Part shown: positions 42,085-55,800 of the stretch, piece by piece
Numbering within the stretch: the stretch's first letter is position 1
Layout: each line of letters begins with the position of its first letter
Origin: Paralithodes platypus
Lineage: Eukaryota > Arthropoda > Malacostraca > Decapoda > Lithodidae
Assembly (NCBI GenBank): GCA_032716605.1
Contig: CM064481.1
Location: forward strand, 16,318,811-16,382,810
Direction of reading: 5' to 3'
DNA: 64,000 bases
Notes under the pieces: model-generated
The model's database searches: none
Told to the model about the DNA's origin: nothing
The model's input: the letters and a program-made list of their open reading frames with translations, nothing else
Position numbers and translations under genes: made by a program

Positions 42085-43020
42085 TCAAAATAGACGGGAA
42101 CATGATAGCAAGCATACAAGTAGCCTAATGTAAACAAAGCCAGCGATAGCCTACGCCCAAATACTACAGCCTTACCAAATACGATATTACTTTAGTAGCG
42201 CACAAAGGAAGGGCGTCCAGTCGTCATGTTTACATAGGTCGTGCACTCGCTGTTAGGCTATTTTGGCTGTTTTTTGTTATTCTGTAATTTGCCCCTGCAG
42301 GCCTGCTAGCAATATATAGGGTAAGATTCTGTGTAGTGGGAGGAACTGTTTTTCAGATGCCTATTTACTAAGAATCATTTAATAATATATTTAACCTAGC
42401 CTAGTACAGTATACTAGTGGACTATTTATGAATGTAAAATGTAAAAATATATTGTAACATTACCAAATTATTGAGATAAATACAGGTCCACCCGCTACAC
42501 AGGATTCTACCATATATAGGCCTATGATGATGACAGTAAGTCATATGGGGTTGGGGGGCAAAGCCCCCCTCTCAACCTATTATTGTATCCCACGGCAGTC
42601 AAAATAGATGGGAACGTGATCGCGAGCTTGCAAGTAGTGTAAACAAGGGGAGGGCAATACTCCCGGATACTACATCCTTACAAGTACCACCACAGACTTA
42701 TTAGGGAGGGTTTGGGATTGATGTAGTGTCCGGGCTAACGATCGTCATGTTTAGCCTACATAGGTCGATCGCCGCGGTTAAGTTCGCGTCTATTTTGACA
42801 GTAATTTTTTCGGTTATTTGCCCCCTGCTGACAATATATATGATGATAACAATATGTCTTGAGTGGGTGAGGGGAGGCAAAGCCCCCCTCAACATATTAT
42901 TGTATCCAAATGCAGTCAAAATAGACGGGAACATGGTAGCAAGCGTCCGCCGCCGCTCCGCGTAGTGTAGACAAGGCTGGCGTTACGTTACGCCCGAATT
43001 CTACAATCTTGCCGAGTTTT
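42085..43020. repeat. Palindromic repeat family G, left field
   Basis: Several units carry the pair CGCGTCTATTTTGAC / GTCAAAATAGACGGGAAC, with TGTTTACATAGGTCGATCGC and GTGTAAACAAGG further out, so each unit can fold. Between the arms lie TTTGCCCCCTGCTG, AATATATATGATGATAACAA and GGCAAAGCCCCCCTCAAC. The same family is found at 61340-62470, on the other side of the BEL/Pao element. TTTCCACGCATCCAACA at about 43028 also recurs near 62940. Confidence 0.82.
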
Positions 43021-43246
43021 TTTTTTAGGTTTCCACGCATCCAACAGAAAGCTAGGCCTACACCATTTTATGGTCTGTTAATAGTAGGCCTATTGGAACC
43101 GATCGAATTAAATTTTTATGTGTTTTTTTACTAGAATGAAATGGCACGTTTGGGCCAAAATTACATTCGGGAGTTCACCACCTCTTCCAATCGTCGGTTT
43201 GTTTACATGACGCTCAAAGTTAGCCTAGTTCTTCTTCTTCACCGTT

Positions 43247-44042
43247 TGTGGTATACTATCAATGGAAGTTAAATATTACTAAGCTATAATGAATCAAAAT
43301 AAAATCAATCTAAATGAAAACTACTCTATATCTAAATTGAATTCAATCTGAAACAAGCTAATTTATATCCAAAGGCCTCACATAATAAATGTATATATAG
43401 GGTAAGGTTATAAGGGTTAATATTAGCCAGGAATTAACTCACCAATAGTTCCACGTGGCAATGAGGCAAGGGAGAACGTTTTACCCAATATGGCGGTGGA
43501 CAATGGGGATCGAGACTTCGGTCCCGAGACACGAGTCAAGTTAAAGAAAGAATAAATGATTACATGGGAATGGACATGATTATTATGCTTATCTGTCAGT
43601 CAGTCATGGTGTCGATGAGAGCGTCTTGATGGTGTAGCTGAGTGTATTGCTGTATGTGTATTGTGATTAGAGGCACAAAAGCTCGATCAACTGAGGGCGG
43701 AAATTTAGATGTTAACTGGTTGGTGTTCGTGAAGGCTCTGGCGTTCCTCGAAAGCACACCTTGCTGCCTTGGCAAACCGCCAGGAGCCCAAATTATCGTA
43801 CCGCATCTAGGTTGCTCTATACGATAAATTATATTAATATATATGATAAATTCATATATACTACTGTACATAAGACCATAGCAATATTGCTTAATAGCAT
43901 ATTAGGCCTTTTATAACTTAACTTATTTACAATCTTATAATATACGATCTACTCGTCCTACGTCGTGCTGTAGGAGCGATCGTGACGTCACAGAGACATA
44001 CGAGATCACAAAAGAGTCATATTCTATCGTATTTATACGATA
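43247..44042 (-). repeat. 3' LTR of the BEL/Pao element
   Basis: 796 bp; on the plus strand it runs from TGTGGTATACTATC to TTTATACGATA. In the element's sense it begins TATCGTATAAATACGATA, a perfect palindrome, and ends in CA rather than showing the usual TG...CA pair. More TACGATA-like motifs lie at about 43815-43850. Confidence 0.95.
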
Positions 44043-44055
44043 AACTCCCCCCACT
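44043..44055 (-). promoter_or_regulatory. Polypurine tract
   Basis: In the element's sense AGTGGGGGGAGTT directly precedes the 3' LTR, the position of the plus-strand DNA primer in LTR retroelements. Confidence 0.8.
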
Positions 44056-44082
44056 AAAAAAGACCTGAACCCCACCTTAAAC

Positions 44083-47000
44083 CTAAAGTTGCCCAGTGGC
44101 TATCTTCTGACGCCACAAGTCGACGGCGCCAGCAGCAGCGCGTCTGGGACGCGTCCCGGTCCGAGAATGATCACCATCAGTAAGAGGTGAGTCGTTCCTT
44201 TGAGAATCCTCGGACCCAGCAATAACAGGTGGAGCATCAGATTGCAATGCGGAATCGAGCTCCAAAGCGTACAAACGTGCGATAGGACGAACAGTAGTTC
44301 CAGTGGCTGTCTTCAATAGCGCCACCCGCTCTACAGAGTCTGCCCCCTTGTATACCTCCAACACGCAGCCCAATTTCCAGTATAAACGAGGACTATCTTC
44401 TTTAATTAAAACAACTTCACCAACTGTAGGTGCCGTTGGTCGACCAGAGGGAGTAACACTCCTTTCCCTCAATGCTAGCAGATATTCACTAATCCACCGT
44501 TTCCTAAAATCCTCTATTATCCTGGATATATACTGGTATCTCTTAGACACCGCTACCTCAGAGTACGAGGGATCCTCTAACTCTACTATGGACTGAAAAT
44601 CAGATGGAAACGCAGTCAATGGTTTTCCATATAGCAAGTGAGCTGGCGTTAATGGTAGTGGTTCTTGCAGGTCGGTGTACACATATGTAAGCGGGCGATC
44701 ATTCACGACTGCCTCTATCTCTGTGAGGACTGTCGTCAACTCACTCTTCTTTAATAGAGCACGTCCTACAACCGCTCTTAGTCCTGACTTTACTATGCCG
44801 CCACATCGTTCCCACATTCCACCAAACCAAGGTGCCTTAACTGGAATGAACCTCCATTCGCACTTCTTCTCTCCCAAAAAAGTGATGATAGTAGGATCAC
44901 TACTCATATCCTTTAGATATTTTGATGCTTGGACATAAGTGGGAGCATTGTCGCTAAGAATGAGTTGAGGGAATGAACGACGGGCACAAAACCGTCTAAA
45001 CGCCAGCATAAATTCTTCGCTAGACATATTATCACATAGTTCTAGGTGTACCGCTCGAGATGTTGCACAGGTAAACAATAATATATAAACTTTCTCATGC
45101 TCCCTCGTCTTTAATGCCCCTGTGTAATCTAATCCTACCGCTTGGAAGGTTCTACGTGCTTTACACGGCATTCAGGTAGAGGTGGAGCTGGTCCAGTTGC
45201 ATAAGGTTTACCCTTTAGTCTCTGGCATATTACACACTTTCTTACTACGCGTCGAGCTACTTGTCGAACTCTGGGTATCCACCATGTGAGACGTAAATTT
45301 GATATAATATGACATACCCCGTAGTGTTTTACTTCCCCTATGTGCACGTATGATCAATAGATCAGTAACGTGATGTCTTGTTGGCATAAGTATAGGGCGG
45401 TTTGTGCCGTCTGGTACACCCGACCACTTCAGGCGACCCTCACACCTGATGAGGCCATTGTCTAGGTGCAACCTTAGTTGACGCACTATATTAGGCATTA
45501 ATGTCTTATTCGAGCTTTTCAAGGATTCTAATTCATTGGAAAAGGTTTCTACTTGAACCCATTTGATCAAAGTTACTTCAGCTGCTTTAAATTCACAAGC
45601 ATCAATGTTGTGACCCCTGTTGCAGAGTTGGCCCGTTACTTTAAGCTTGAGATTGGATACATATCGCAATACCCAAGCTACAACTCTGACTAGTTTATTA
45701 TAGTCACCGAATCTTGCCCACTCTATGATAGGACCCGGTGGCTCATTTGGTTGGGCTGTAACTGCCACTGTTTCCAGTGGCAGAAGTCCCTCACCAACAG
45801 CATGCCAAATCGTCCATTCACTTTCATGGAGCAGCCACTTTGGACCATGCCACCACAATTCGGACTTCATTAACTGGCTAGCCGTTATATCCCTAGTTAT
45901 GAGATCACTAGGGTTTTCTTTTGTATTTACATAATGATAAGCAACGTCTGGCAAAAGGGCTCTAATCTCATCTACCCTATTCCGCACATAAACTGGCAGA
46001 GACTTCTTGCTATGTATCCAGTTGAGTGCAACCTGACTATCGCACCATACATGAACGATTTCAATATTTAATTCGCTCTCGTATGCTGCTCGTACATGTT
46101 GCACCAGACGTGCTAATAGCAGCATGGCAGTCAATTCCATTTTAGGGATAGTTACCTTTTTAACCGGGGCTACCTTGGCCCGGGCTGTAACTAAATGTGC
46201 CCCAAATGAAGTAACGACATATATGGCTACCCCGTATGCCGTGGCGCTAGCATCGCAAAACGTGTGTAACGTAACGTCACCGAACGCCGCCACTTTACGA
46301 GGTATAGGTTTAGTACATAGGATGGCATATTCATTCAACAACAATGTCCCTTGGTCATTCAGGTCCTCGGGCAAACTGTCATCCCACCCTATCTTACGTC
46401 TCCAAACTTCCTGCATTAGAATCCTAGCTCTTATGGTAACAGGTAATGCTAGACCCAAAGGATCAAAAAATTGCGCAACTTTGCTCAACAGACTTCTTTT
46501 TGTGTGCGCTCCTGTCTGCTGAGCAAAAGACCTTGTTTGAAAAGTTAGTATGTCATGTTTAGGTTGCCAGATCATCCCCAAATTTCTGGACTTTTCCTGG
46601 TTAAGAGATGCCGTACCATCCACCTGTATTAAACTCTGAAGATCTTCACTATTAGTAACCCACTCGCGGAGAAATAGATGTGCATCCGCAAACAATCTGC
46701 GTGCTTGCCAGTATGCATATAACAAATCATCTTGACTATCGCTAGTACCCTGCAAATTGTCGATGTATAATCCGCGAGATAGTTTACTTGTGTCCTCATG
46801 AGTGTCAGCTAGATGTTTTCTGATTGTGGCATTTAACAAAAACTGCGAGCAAGTGGCCCCAAAGAGTACAACCCGAAAACGGTATATTATGATTGGACTT
46901 TCAGAGTCGCTAATGTCGCTGAACCAAAGAAAGCGGGTAACATCTCTATCTTCCTCCTTTAGCTTGACCATCAAGAATGCTTTCTCGATGTCACTGGTAT

Positions 47001-47784
47001 AGGCGTACTTCCTCAGCCTAAACCGCAATAGATGTTGGGACAGGTCCGACACCATGGACAGACCTGTCAACAGGCAGTCATTTAGACTGGGTTGTTGACC
47101 TTGGTGGGCAGAACAGTCATACACCACCCGTATTGGTGTGGTGACACTGTCTTTCCTTACCCCATGCTGGGCCAGATAGTGAACCCTACCCTTCTTAAAC
47201 GGTTCCTTGACATCAACTCTCTCAATAAAGCCCCTATCTTCATAACTCCGAAATACATCGTCATACGCCTGGCGCGTGCTCGGTTCGTTACACAATTTAC
47301 GCTGTAATGCGCGCAAGCAACCTAATGCCAAACCATAGTTGGTAGGCAGGCTTATCTCACTGTTCTTCCAGGGTAAACTAACTTTATATTGCTTGTCTGA
47401 GGCACAGTAGCACACAGACTCGTCAAACCTTTGTAGCGCAACTTCCGAGTCATAATCAGTCTCCATAGGATTAATGCCTATGTGATCCAATCTCCACAGT
47501 CGTTTCAGGTCGAACTCGGCAGCCATCTTAGGGTCACTAGGTTGGGAATCCTCCCTTCCCAACTCCTCTGCCGCGGTTACATTGTCTCTATATATCGAGA
47601 CCGTGTCGACCAGGACCTTTGACTGTGTAGTATGCACCTTTCCGCTCATGCAGTATCCAAATTTAGTGGGGATTAAAATTACACCACACATCTTTTTAAA
47701 TCCAGGGTATACTACTTCATAATAATGATCCACACCAAGTAGAACATGCACCTCACTCTGATTTCCCATGGGATCTGACAAGTT
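44083..47784 (-). pseudogene. BEL/Pao pol: RT, RNase H, integrase
   Basis: RT (YDCSAHQGQQPSLNDCL, TSDIEKAFLMV, LYIDNLQG as the active-site box), RNase H (FCDASATAYGVA, KMELTAMLLLARL, WCDSQVALNWI), then integrase. The integrase has an HHCC region (HIGEVKHYG, CVICQRLKG) and a catalytic core with the D, D, E positions visible (VGLDYTG, LSDNAPTY, WERCGGIVKSG). It ends in a basic C-terminus. Two one-base frameshifts break it, near 45345 and near 45145. The LINE insertion at 47785-51123 separates it from gag-protease. Confidence 0.9.
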
Positions 47785-50700
47785 GTTGTTGTTGTTGTTG
47801 TTCCCTAAGCTGCCTGGCCGAACAGCCCCGAGTCCCTGAGGAAGGCCATGGCCACGATTGGGCTTTCCCACAGAGCTCTCATTGAGTGTAGGTTGTGTTG
47901 TTGGCGTAAGTGGTTGTGTGAAATGCAGTCTTCTATGATGTGTTTAATGGTATGGGGTGCTGTGTTACATCCCGGGCAGGCGTCGACAACGGAGTCATCC
48001 AGTCTCTTCTGATAGCTCAGGAGAGCTGGATGGTGTCCGCATCTCAGCCTGGCCAGGTGGACTCTGTCCTCGCGAGGGAGGGAGGATTCGGAAGGATGGA
48101 TTTCGGGAGGTCGTGCATGCAGCTGCGTGTTGTCTGTGAGTGAGTGGATGGATTGGCGAGAATGAGTCTGGATGTGCTTCTGCAAGTTTCTTCGGGGTGG
48201 CTAGGGAGGGAGAGAGGACAATAACTGTGTGATAACGTGTGCTGGGTGTTGTTTTGATATTTCTTGGTGTCTGTGGGTGTGTTGCCATGTAGTTTAGTGG
48301 GTGGTCTTGGTTCGTGGAGGCTGCTGCCAGGAATTGAGTGCCTCTCATGTCCAGATGGTCTTTGACTTTGAGGATTTTGGTTACTTGAAGTAGATGATCT
48401 GTGGGTGCAGTAGCTGTGCAGCCTGTAATGATCTTCAGGGCTTTGTTTTGGATAGTCTGTAAGGTCTTATGATGTGTTTCAGCTAGGTTAGAAGCCCAGG
48501 CTGGGCTTGCGTATTCCATTACTGATCTTATGTATTGTTTATATACTGTGGTGGTAGTTTCTTTGTTGTGTCCAAATTTTGTGTGAGCAAGTGACCTGAG
48601 GGCGTTAAGTCTGGGTGTCAGTTCTTTTTAATGTTTGTGGTGTGCTGTTTGAATGTCATATGAGTATCATATGTTACTCCTAGGATTTTGGGTGTGTGTG
48701 TATGTGTTAGGGGTGTGTTGTTTATGGTGAGTTGAGGAATGTATTCGTGTTCACCTGTCCAGCTTGTGAGCAGGGTTGCGGTGGATTTGGCTGGGGCTAG
48801 ATTCAGTCTGTTTGTAGTGCACCAGCCATGTAGTGTGTTGAGATAGGGTTGAAGGAGATCTGTTGCTCTTCTTGGGTCATGGTGTGTGCATGTGAGTGTT
48901 ATGTCATCTGCATAGGAGGCTAAGTTTATTTGGGGAGTATTGGGTGTAGTTATATCGTGCATGTACAGATTGAAGAGTGCGGGCGATAGGACGGATCCTT
49001 GTGGGACTCCGTTTGGAAAGTTTCTGATTTTAGATGACTGACCGGCAAAAGATACGTGTGCACATCTGCCTGCTAGGAAGTTGGCCAGCCACCTTTTTGT
49101 GTTGTTGTGCATGTTTGTGTTGTAGATTTTGTTTGTTAGGTTGTGGCGGGGGATGGCATCGAAGGCTTTACTAATGTCGAGTGTGGCTAATAGTGATCTG
49201 TGTGGTGGTCTAGCTGAGTTGATGCTGTCAAAAGCTCTTTGTGTAAGGTCTGTGAGAAGAGTGTTTGTGGAGTGCAGTGGCCTAAAGCCATGTTGTGTTG
49301 GAGCTAGGGGTAGGTCGGGTGTAATTAGTTGTAATACTAGGCGTTCCATGACTTTGGAGGGGGAGCAAAGGAGTGTGATGGGGCGGTGCGAGGAGGGTAG
49401 TGTGGGGTCTTTGTTGGGTTTGGGGAATGTGATGATGATACCATGCTTCCAAATGTCTGGTATTGTGTTGTGTGAATAGCTGTAGTTTGATATGTTAGTG
49501 AGTGTTTGTATGCCTTGTGGTCCCAGGTGTCTGAGGTGTATGTTGCTTATGTTGTCTAGGCCACAGGCGGGTGAGTGCTTGAGATTGTTGATGATATGCT
49601 TTGTCTGGTGATTGGTGAAAGGTGTATAGTCAGGGTCTGTGGGGAATTGTCTCTTACGCCGGATGACACGTCGGTCGTCTTTGTGAGGTTTTAGGTGGCT
49701 GACATGTGAGAAGTGATTGATGAGAGTGTTTGCTTGTTGTTTACATGAAGGAGTAGAGTCTGTTGTTGTGATTGCAGCATGTGATTGTGTTGTGTTGCTG
49801 TTGGAAAGTGTGATGCTGTTTAGTGTTTTGTAGAGTTTTTTGGGGTTTGTTTTGTGATCAAGTGTTTGTAGGAAGTTATTCCAATTTAGTTTTTGTTGTT
49901 CTTGTATTTTGTTGTTAGTTTGGGTGTTGAGTGCTTGAATTTGTTGTGTGATGTCTTGTGTGTGGGGTGCTGGGGAGTGTTTCAGTGTGTCGCGTTGTCT
50001 GATGAGGTTTTGAATTTCTGGTGTGAAGTTGGGGTTGTGTCTTTTTCTGTTACCTCTTGGAATGTGTTTCTTGTCAGCGTTTTGGATAGTTTTATTGAGT
50101 ATGTGTACAGCATTGTTGATGTTAGTGATGGGTGTACTGTTTAGAGTTGTGAAGTGTTGTTCTGTCTCATTTGTAAATGCTTCCCAGTTAGCTCTTTTAT
50201 AATTGGTGTATGTGTGTTTGTGGCTAGCTGGGGTGAGTCTGGTTTTGGTGGTGATAATGATCGGGAGGTGGTCAGAGCCTAAGGTTCTGACCACCCTCCA
50301 GGATGTTGTGGGGGCGAGTTCTGGGGAGCAAAAGGTGATGTCTGGAGATGATGGGTTATAGAGGGCTTGGTGAGGAATATGGGTATGTTGATGGATGTCG
50401 TTAAGGATGATGAGGTTATCTGTTTGGTTTTGTAGTACCAGCCCTCTGTCTGTGTCGGGGTTGTCGACAAACTAGGCCGACGTCTTGGCGTTGAAGTCAC
50501 CACCCAGGATGATGTGTGGGGTGTTTGTGATGTGTTGTAAGTGTGGTCTGTATTCATTTGGTACTGTAGGGGATGTTTGGGGAGGGATGTATGTGTTTAT
50601 GATGGTTATGTTGGATTTGTTGCCAGTGCGTATTTTAATTGATTGTATTATTTCTGTTGTGTTATCATTTGGGGGGAGGAGGGATTTGGTTTGTACACTG

Positions 50701-51123
50701 GTTACTATGTATGATATTTCATTGTGTACCAGGGTGATGAGTCCACCGCCCCGCCGACAGCCCGGTCTTGTCTGATGGTGGTGAAATTATGAAATGTGGG
50801 TGTTTTTTGTGATGTGCGGAGTTTTGTTTCTTGTAAGATGGCAATGTGTATGTTGTGTTGTTTGATGAAGTGTGAGAGTTCGTGTTTCTTTGTGTTAATG
50901 CCATCTATGTTCAATTGGAGAATGTTAATGTTATGTGCACGATGTATGTTGGGTGCTGCTGCACGAGGATGGGGTGGGGGTGAGGGTGGGGGTGAGGGAG
51001 GGGCTGGAGGTTGGGATGGGTGAGGTGGGGTGGGGATTGGGGAGCAGGAGATGGGGGTTGGAATGGATTAGGATGGGGTGTGGTGTGTTGAGTTGAGGAT
51101 GTGGATGGTATGGGAAAGTTAGG
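47785..51123 (-). mobile_element. LINE with 2A family, copy 2, inside the BEL/Pao protease-RT junction
   Basis: TGGGATCTGACAAGTT occurs at 47769-47784 and 51124-51139, a 15-16 bp target duplication. The (GTT)n run at 47785 is the 3' tail. The copy is truncated at its 5' end in the Pro-rich linker, so it lacks the 2A motif and the finger. It is nearly identical to 22533-26496. Confidence 0.96.
47805..51110 (-). pseudogene. 2A-LINE endonuclease/RT, copy 2, broken
   Basis: Endonuclease start (LQLNIDGIN-type, here NIDGINTKKHEL), GGDFNAKTSA followed by an in-frame TAG at 50472-50474, then GSDHLPI and a complete RT (NGVPQGSVLSPALF, SYADDITL) to 48618. There a one-base loss in a T-run (about 48622-48630) causes a frameshift. 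A frameshift near 50750 (one C fewer in the CCGCCCC run) and changes around 48160-48220 break it further. The TAG is the same as in copy 1. Confidence 0.88.
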
Positions 51124-52723
51124 TGGGATCTGACAAGTTAACCCCTTTGCTACGTAATGCGTGTTCCACCTTCTTCACACCTACAGATACATATTCTGGT
51201 AGGGTGTCTACTACGATACAAGTCATAAAGTACCGGTTTTTACGGTAGAAATATGAAATCTCCGCTATCTCGTAGTCTTGCTTATCAGTAACCCCTGTGA
51301 AGCCCTGTAATCGAAGAGTCTCAGCCCCTACGATTCGGTGCTTCAGTCCCACCAGTACGGACCTCTTTATAAAGGAACGTTGAGACCCTTGATCTAGAAG
51401 TACCCGACAAACTTTGTTACTGTCATTACCTTCCATGGGGATCTGTATTGTGGGCAATATAGTGGTGTCTTGCGTGCTACCTAGTGTCACAGTTGTAGTA
51501 CCCTCTTTTTTGACATCTTTGACTTTATCTGCAGTAGGACACAACTTATCAAAGTGATGTCCTTTGCAGTGCCGACAGAGCCTTAAGTATGTAGCAGTAC
51601 ATTGTCCCTGCTTACCATGTTCCCCACTTAGACAACCCACACATAGCTTCAATCTTTTCGCCTGTGCTAGTTTTGTCTCATTTGTTGGGTATTTTACGCA
51701 GAAACTCCATTTATGTTTGTTGTTACATAGCTTACATAGAATCTGAGCAGGTTTCTTATACGCACCCTCTTTCTTTTCTTTAGTCCCCACTGTCATGCTT
51801 ACTGTTCCCCTCTTCTCCAGATTCTCACTCCCTCCTGACACATACATTCTCCCCTTGTTCAACCGTAGATTATTGATCTCCTTACTAAACTGAGTTTTGA
51901 ACTCCCCCAGCTCAAATGATCTTACCTTATCAAGTATTGCCATAGGAAGCTTCTGACGCAAGACAATGACTATTATTTCCTGCGTGGTAAGCCCTAGGGT
52001 GTCTAGCGATCGAGTATGGCACTCCATATTTGCCCTGAAGTTTGTCAACTCATCAACCTTATACTGTGGTTCTGTGAGCCCCAACAAGGCAACGACATGG
52101 GCCATCTTCAACTGCTCTCTATCCCCGTATGTGGACTCTAATAAGTGTACCGCTTCAAGATAACTACCACCCACTACTGCAAAACCCTCTATCAAATGTA
52201 AGGCCTCTCCTTCCATTTGCCCCTTCAGATAGTGAAACTTGCGGACATTATCCAAAAAGGATTCATGAACCGTAGATCGAAATACGTCCCAAAAAGCTAA
52301 CCACTCAGTCAACTTGCCCCCAAATGTAGGAAGATTGAGCTTTGGGAGGTGTACAGTATGTTTTGGGTCAGCCCTTCTATGGGCCTCATTATCGCCTCCC
52401 TTCTTACTTGCGACAGCACGCTGTAATAGGTACTTCGCTCTAAAGACAGGTTCGTCATAGAGGGCGCGATTATCACACTCTGTAACTATCTCTTCCTCCT
52501 CTATCATGTCAGACACAATCACCTCACTCAGAGCCGTAATACGACCGTGGGTAGCTTGAACGTTTTCTAATCTAGCCTCCAATTCCTCTAGTTCGGCAGT
52601 AGTGATGAAAGTGCTGACGTCCACAATTAGCCTACTTAATACTCCTCGAAGTCCCGCCCTTTGATTTTTAGGGGCTTTGCTCAGCACCCCACTAGACGGT
52701 GTCTCTTTATGGTCTTTATCCAT
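51124..52723 (-). CDS. BEL/Pao gag with zinc fingers and protease start
   Basis: About 530 codons from the ATG at 52723. A coiled N-terminal part is followed by the Pao-type gag core (LPKLNLPTFGGKLTEWLAFW, FHYLKGQMEGEALHLIEGF), Cys/His knuckles (CKLCNNKHKWSFC, CVGCLSGEHGKQGQC, CRHCKGHHFDKLC) and an aspartic protease whose active site reads LLDQGSQRSFI. The frame ends where the 2A-LINE is inserted, within the duplicated target. This part shows no stop or frameshift of its own. Confidence 0.9.
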
Positions 52724-52838
52724 TTTGCATGTGAGCCTATAGGCTATGTATCTAAATGTTACGTTACAAAGACAACGGCAAATTAATTCTTACAGTTTCT
52801 TACAGTTTCTTACAGTAGATCCTCTGGAAAAAGGCAAA

Positions 52839-55800
52839 CTATGCCTGTGTATCCAGCTCAGTACCAGTGCTTGCACTGCTGCGGTCGTTCACGGTGTTGG
52901 CGGCGGCGGTAGCAGACGCAACATTTTTACTATTCTGTATTTTTGTTTTATAATCAAACTTCAAATCTTGTCTTCCCCATGCTTTATCAAGATTACTTTC
53001 AAACTCCCTTATTGATTCGGAATCGACTACATACTGGGGCAGTGCGTTCCACTCATTTACCACTCTATCACAAAATGAGTTCTTCGCCTTCTCAAGCCTA
53101 TTTCTTTCTTTGTAAATTTTCTTAGAGTGTCCTCTCGTTCTTGTTCCCTCCCGCATCAAGAAGATACCTTCACACACATCCTCATCGTACTTTCCTGACA
53201 CTATCTTAAAAGTCTCTATCATATCCCCTCTCTTTCTCCTATATGCCAGTGTCGGAAGTCCCAGTGTCCTCAACCTCTGCTCATAGCCCGCGTTCTTCAA
53301 CGTTGGTACCAGCTTGCTAGCTCTTCTCTGCACTTTCTCCACTGCTTCTATATCCTTTACCATATATGGAGCCCACACCTGGTTTGCATATTCCAGGTGT
53401 GGCCTAACCAGCGCTGTATATAGATTCCTGAAGATTTCTTCGTCAAGTGACACAAATGTCCTCCTTATCAGCCCTACAATTCTATTGGCTTTGTTTATCT
53501 TTTCCGCTAAATGTTCTGAGAAATTTAACTTATTATCTATCACTACTCCTATATCCTTTTCTGCACTCACTTCCTCCATCGCTTCATACATACTGTATCC
53601 TACCTTGTCTATCTTGCTGGTCCCAATCCGCATGTACTTGCATTTTTTTGGATGAAAAGGCATTAACCAATGCTCAGACCATCCCTTCATGCCCTCCACA
53701 TCTCCTTGAAGCAAACCCATATCTTCCTTACTCCTCACTCTTCTATACAGTTTAGTGTCATCCGCATACAGGTATACCTCACTTCCATTAGTTATAACTT
53801 CAGGCAAGTCGTTGATAAATATAACGAACAGCAATGGTCCCAACACAGATCCCTGAGGTACCCCACTTGTAATTTCCCTCCACCCCGAGCCTATTCCATT
53901 CACCAATACCCTCTGTCTCCGATCTTTCAGGAAGGCTTCTATCCATTTCACACATTTCTCCCCTATATTATAGCTTCTAACTTTCTCTATTAACCTTTTA
54001 TGTGGGACCTTATCGAAGGCCTTCATAAAATCGCAATATACCACGTCTATTACATCACCATCATCTAGAATTTGCATCCAATCATCTACCACCTTAATTA
54101 GCTGTAGTACCGTCGACCTCCCCGGCAAGAATCCGAACTGTCTCCCACTGAAAAGTTGGTTTGACTTCATATGATCCATTATTCCTTCTCTAATTACCGT
54201 TTCCATTAGTTTACACACAACACTTGTCAAACTGACTGGTCTATAATTCCCTGGGTCATTTCTCTTTCCCTTCTTAAATATAGCTGTTATGTTCGCCTCT
54301 CTCCAGTCCATCGGGATTTGTCCTGTATTAAACGATACCTCAAATAACATTTTCAATGGCTCTACTAACATCTCCCCTCCTTCCTTTATGATTCTTGGGT
54401 GTATCCCATCCGGTCCCGGTGACTTACTTCTATTCATTTTTTCTATAGCCCTTCTTATTCTAGCATGGGAAAACTCTACTAGTTCTAGTGCCGGTGCCTG
54501 TTTGATGGGAATAGTAGGCACTGCATCCTCCGACTCCACTGTTAGTACCCCCCCAAAGTATTTCCCCAGCACCTCTGCTTTCTCCTTATCAGTCTCCGCT
54601 CTACTCCCATCATTCAACCCCCCCACCAGCTCTGGGATCCCTACTCTTCTTGTTAATTTTTCCTGAATGTACTTCCAGAATATTTTTGGATTATCCTTCA
54701 CATTTCTAGCTATCTCTCTCTCCCTCTCCTTCACCCCCCTCCTTGTTTCCCACCTTATTTTATTGTTTATTTGTCTGCGTTCCAGATCCACTTCCTTAGC
54801 CTCTATACTAGACCCCCTGTTCTTTTTTAACAATTTTAATCTTTCCCACAATCGTTTCTTTCTTCTAATCAATATCCAAAGCTTTCTTTTCATTGGCAAT
54901 TCTGGGTTAGTTCTTTTCCTCAATTTTGTTTTATCCTTATATTCCCTTACTGGTACACTTTTGGATACAGCATTCTCCAGTTTGACTCTAATTTTCCTCC
55001 ACATTCCTTCAGCGTCTTCACCGTTCAAATATTCCCCCCAGTCAATGTCCAAACACCGTCTCAGCAGCTCATAATCTGCTCTATCATACATGTATATTTT
55101 TCTATTGCTTTTATTATCCCTCTCCGATTTAATGTTACAACTAAAGCTTATACAGGCATGGTCACTACGACCTATAGGGCTATCCACATTAACATGTTCC
55201 ACTATATCCTCTTCATTGCTAAAAATCAAATCAAGTACACTCCCCTGCGTCCCATCTCTATATCTTGTCATCTCTACAATATGTTGCGTTAAAAAACAAT
55301 CTCTCACTTTCTCTATAAACTTATTTTCCAGGCTACCCTGTCCCGCTGGAGTAGTACAATTTGCCCAGTTGATCCTTGGCAAATTGAAATCTCCAATCAA
55401 AATTTTATATTTGTTCTCTCTATTATCTATCTCCTCCATTGTTTTCAGTAGGTTATCATCCTCTCCCCTGCTATTATTTGGGCTTCTATATATAGAGGCA
55501 ATTAGAATTGATCCTCTTACACATTTTACTTCAATACACAAATACTCACAATACTGCTGTCTCATATCCACCTCATTAACCTTGAGCTCTTTTCTTACAT
55601 AAATAAACAGTCCTCTTCCAACCTCTGCTCTAATAGCATTTCTCTCATATAACTCAAAACCCTCCAAACTATATTCCACCAGTTCCCTCTCAATTCTAAC
55701 ATTTTTTGGTCTTACTTCCTGTAGGGCTATGATATCAGGTTTTTCCTCTTCATCCTGCAACCTACATATCAGTTCTCTTTTCTTGTCCTGAGTAAACACA

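Noticed and set aside
43596..43871. 91-codon minus ORF and the matching plus ORFs in the LTRs
   Set aside because: They lie wholly in the LTR, have no recognisable motif and differ between the two LTR copies.
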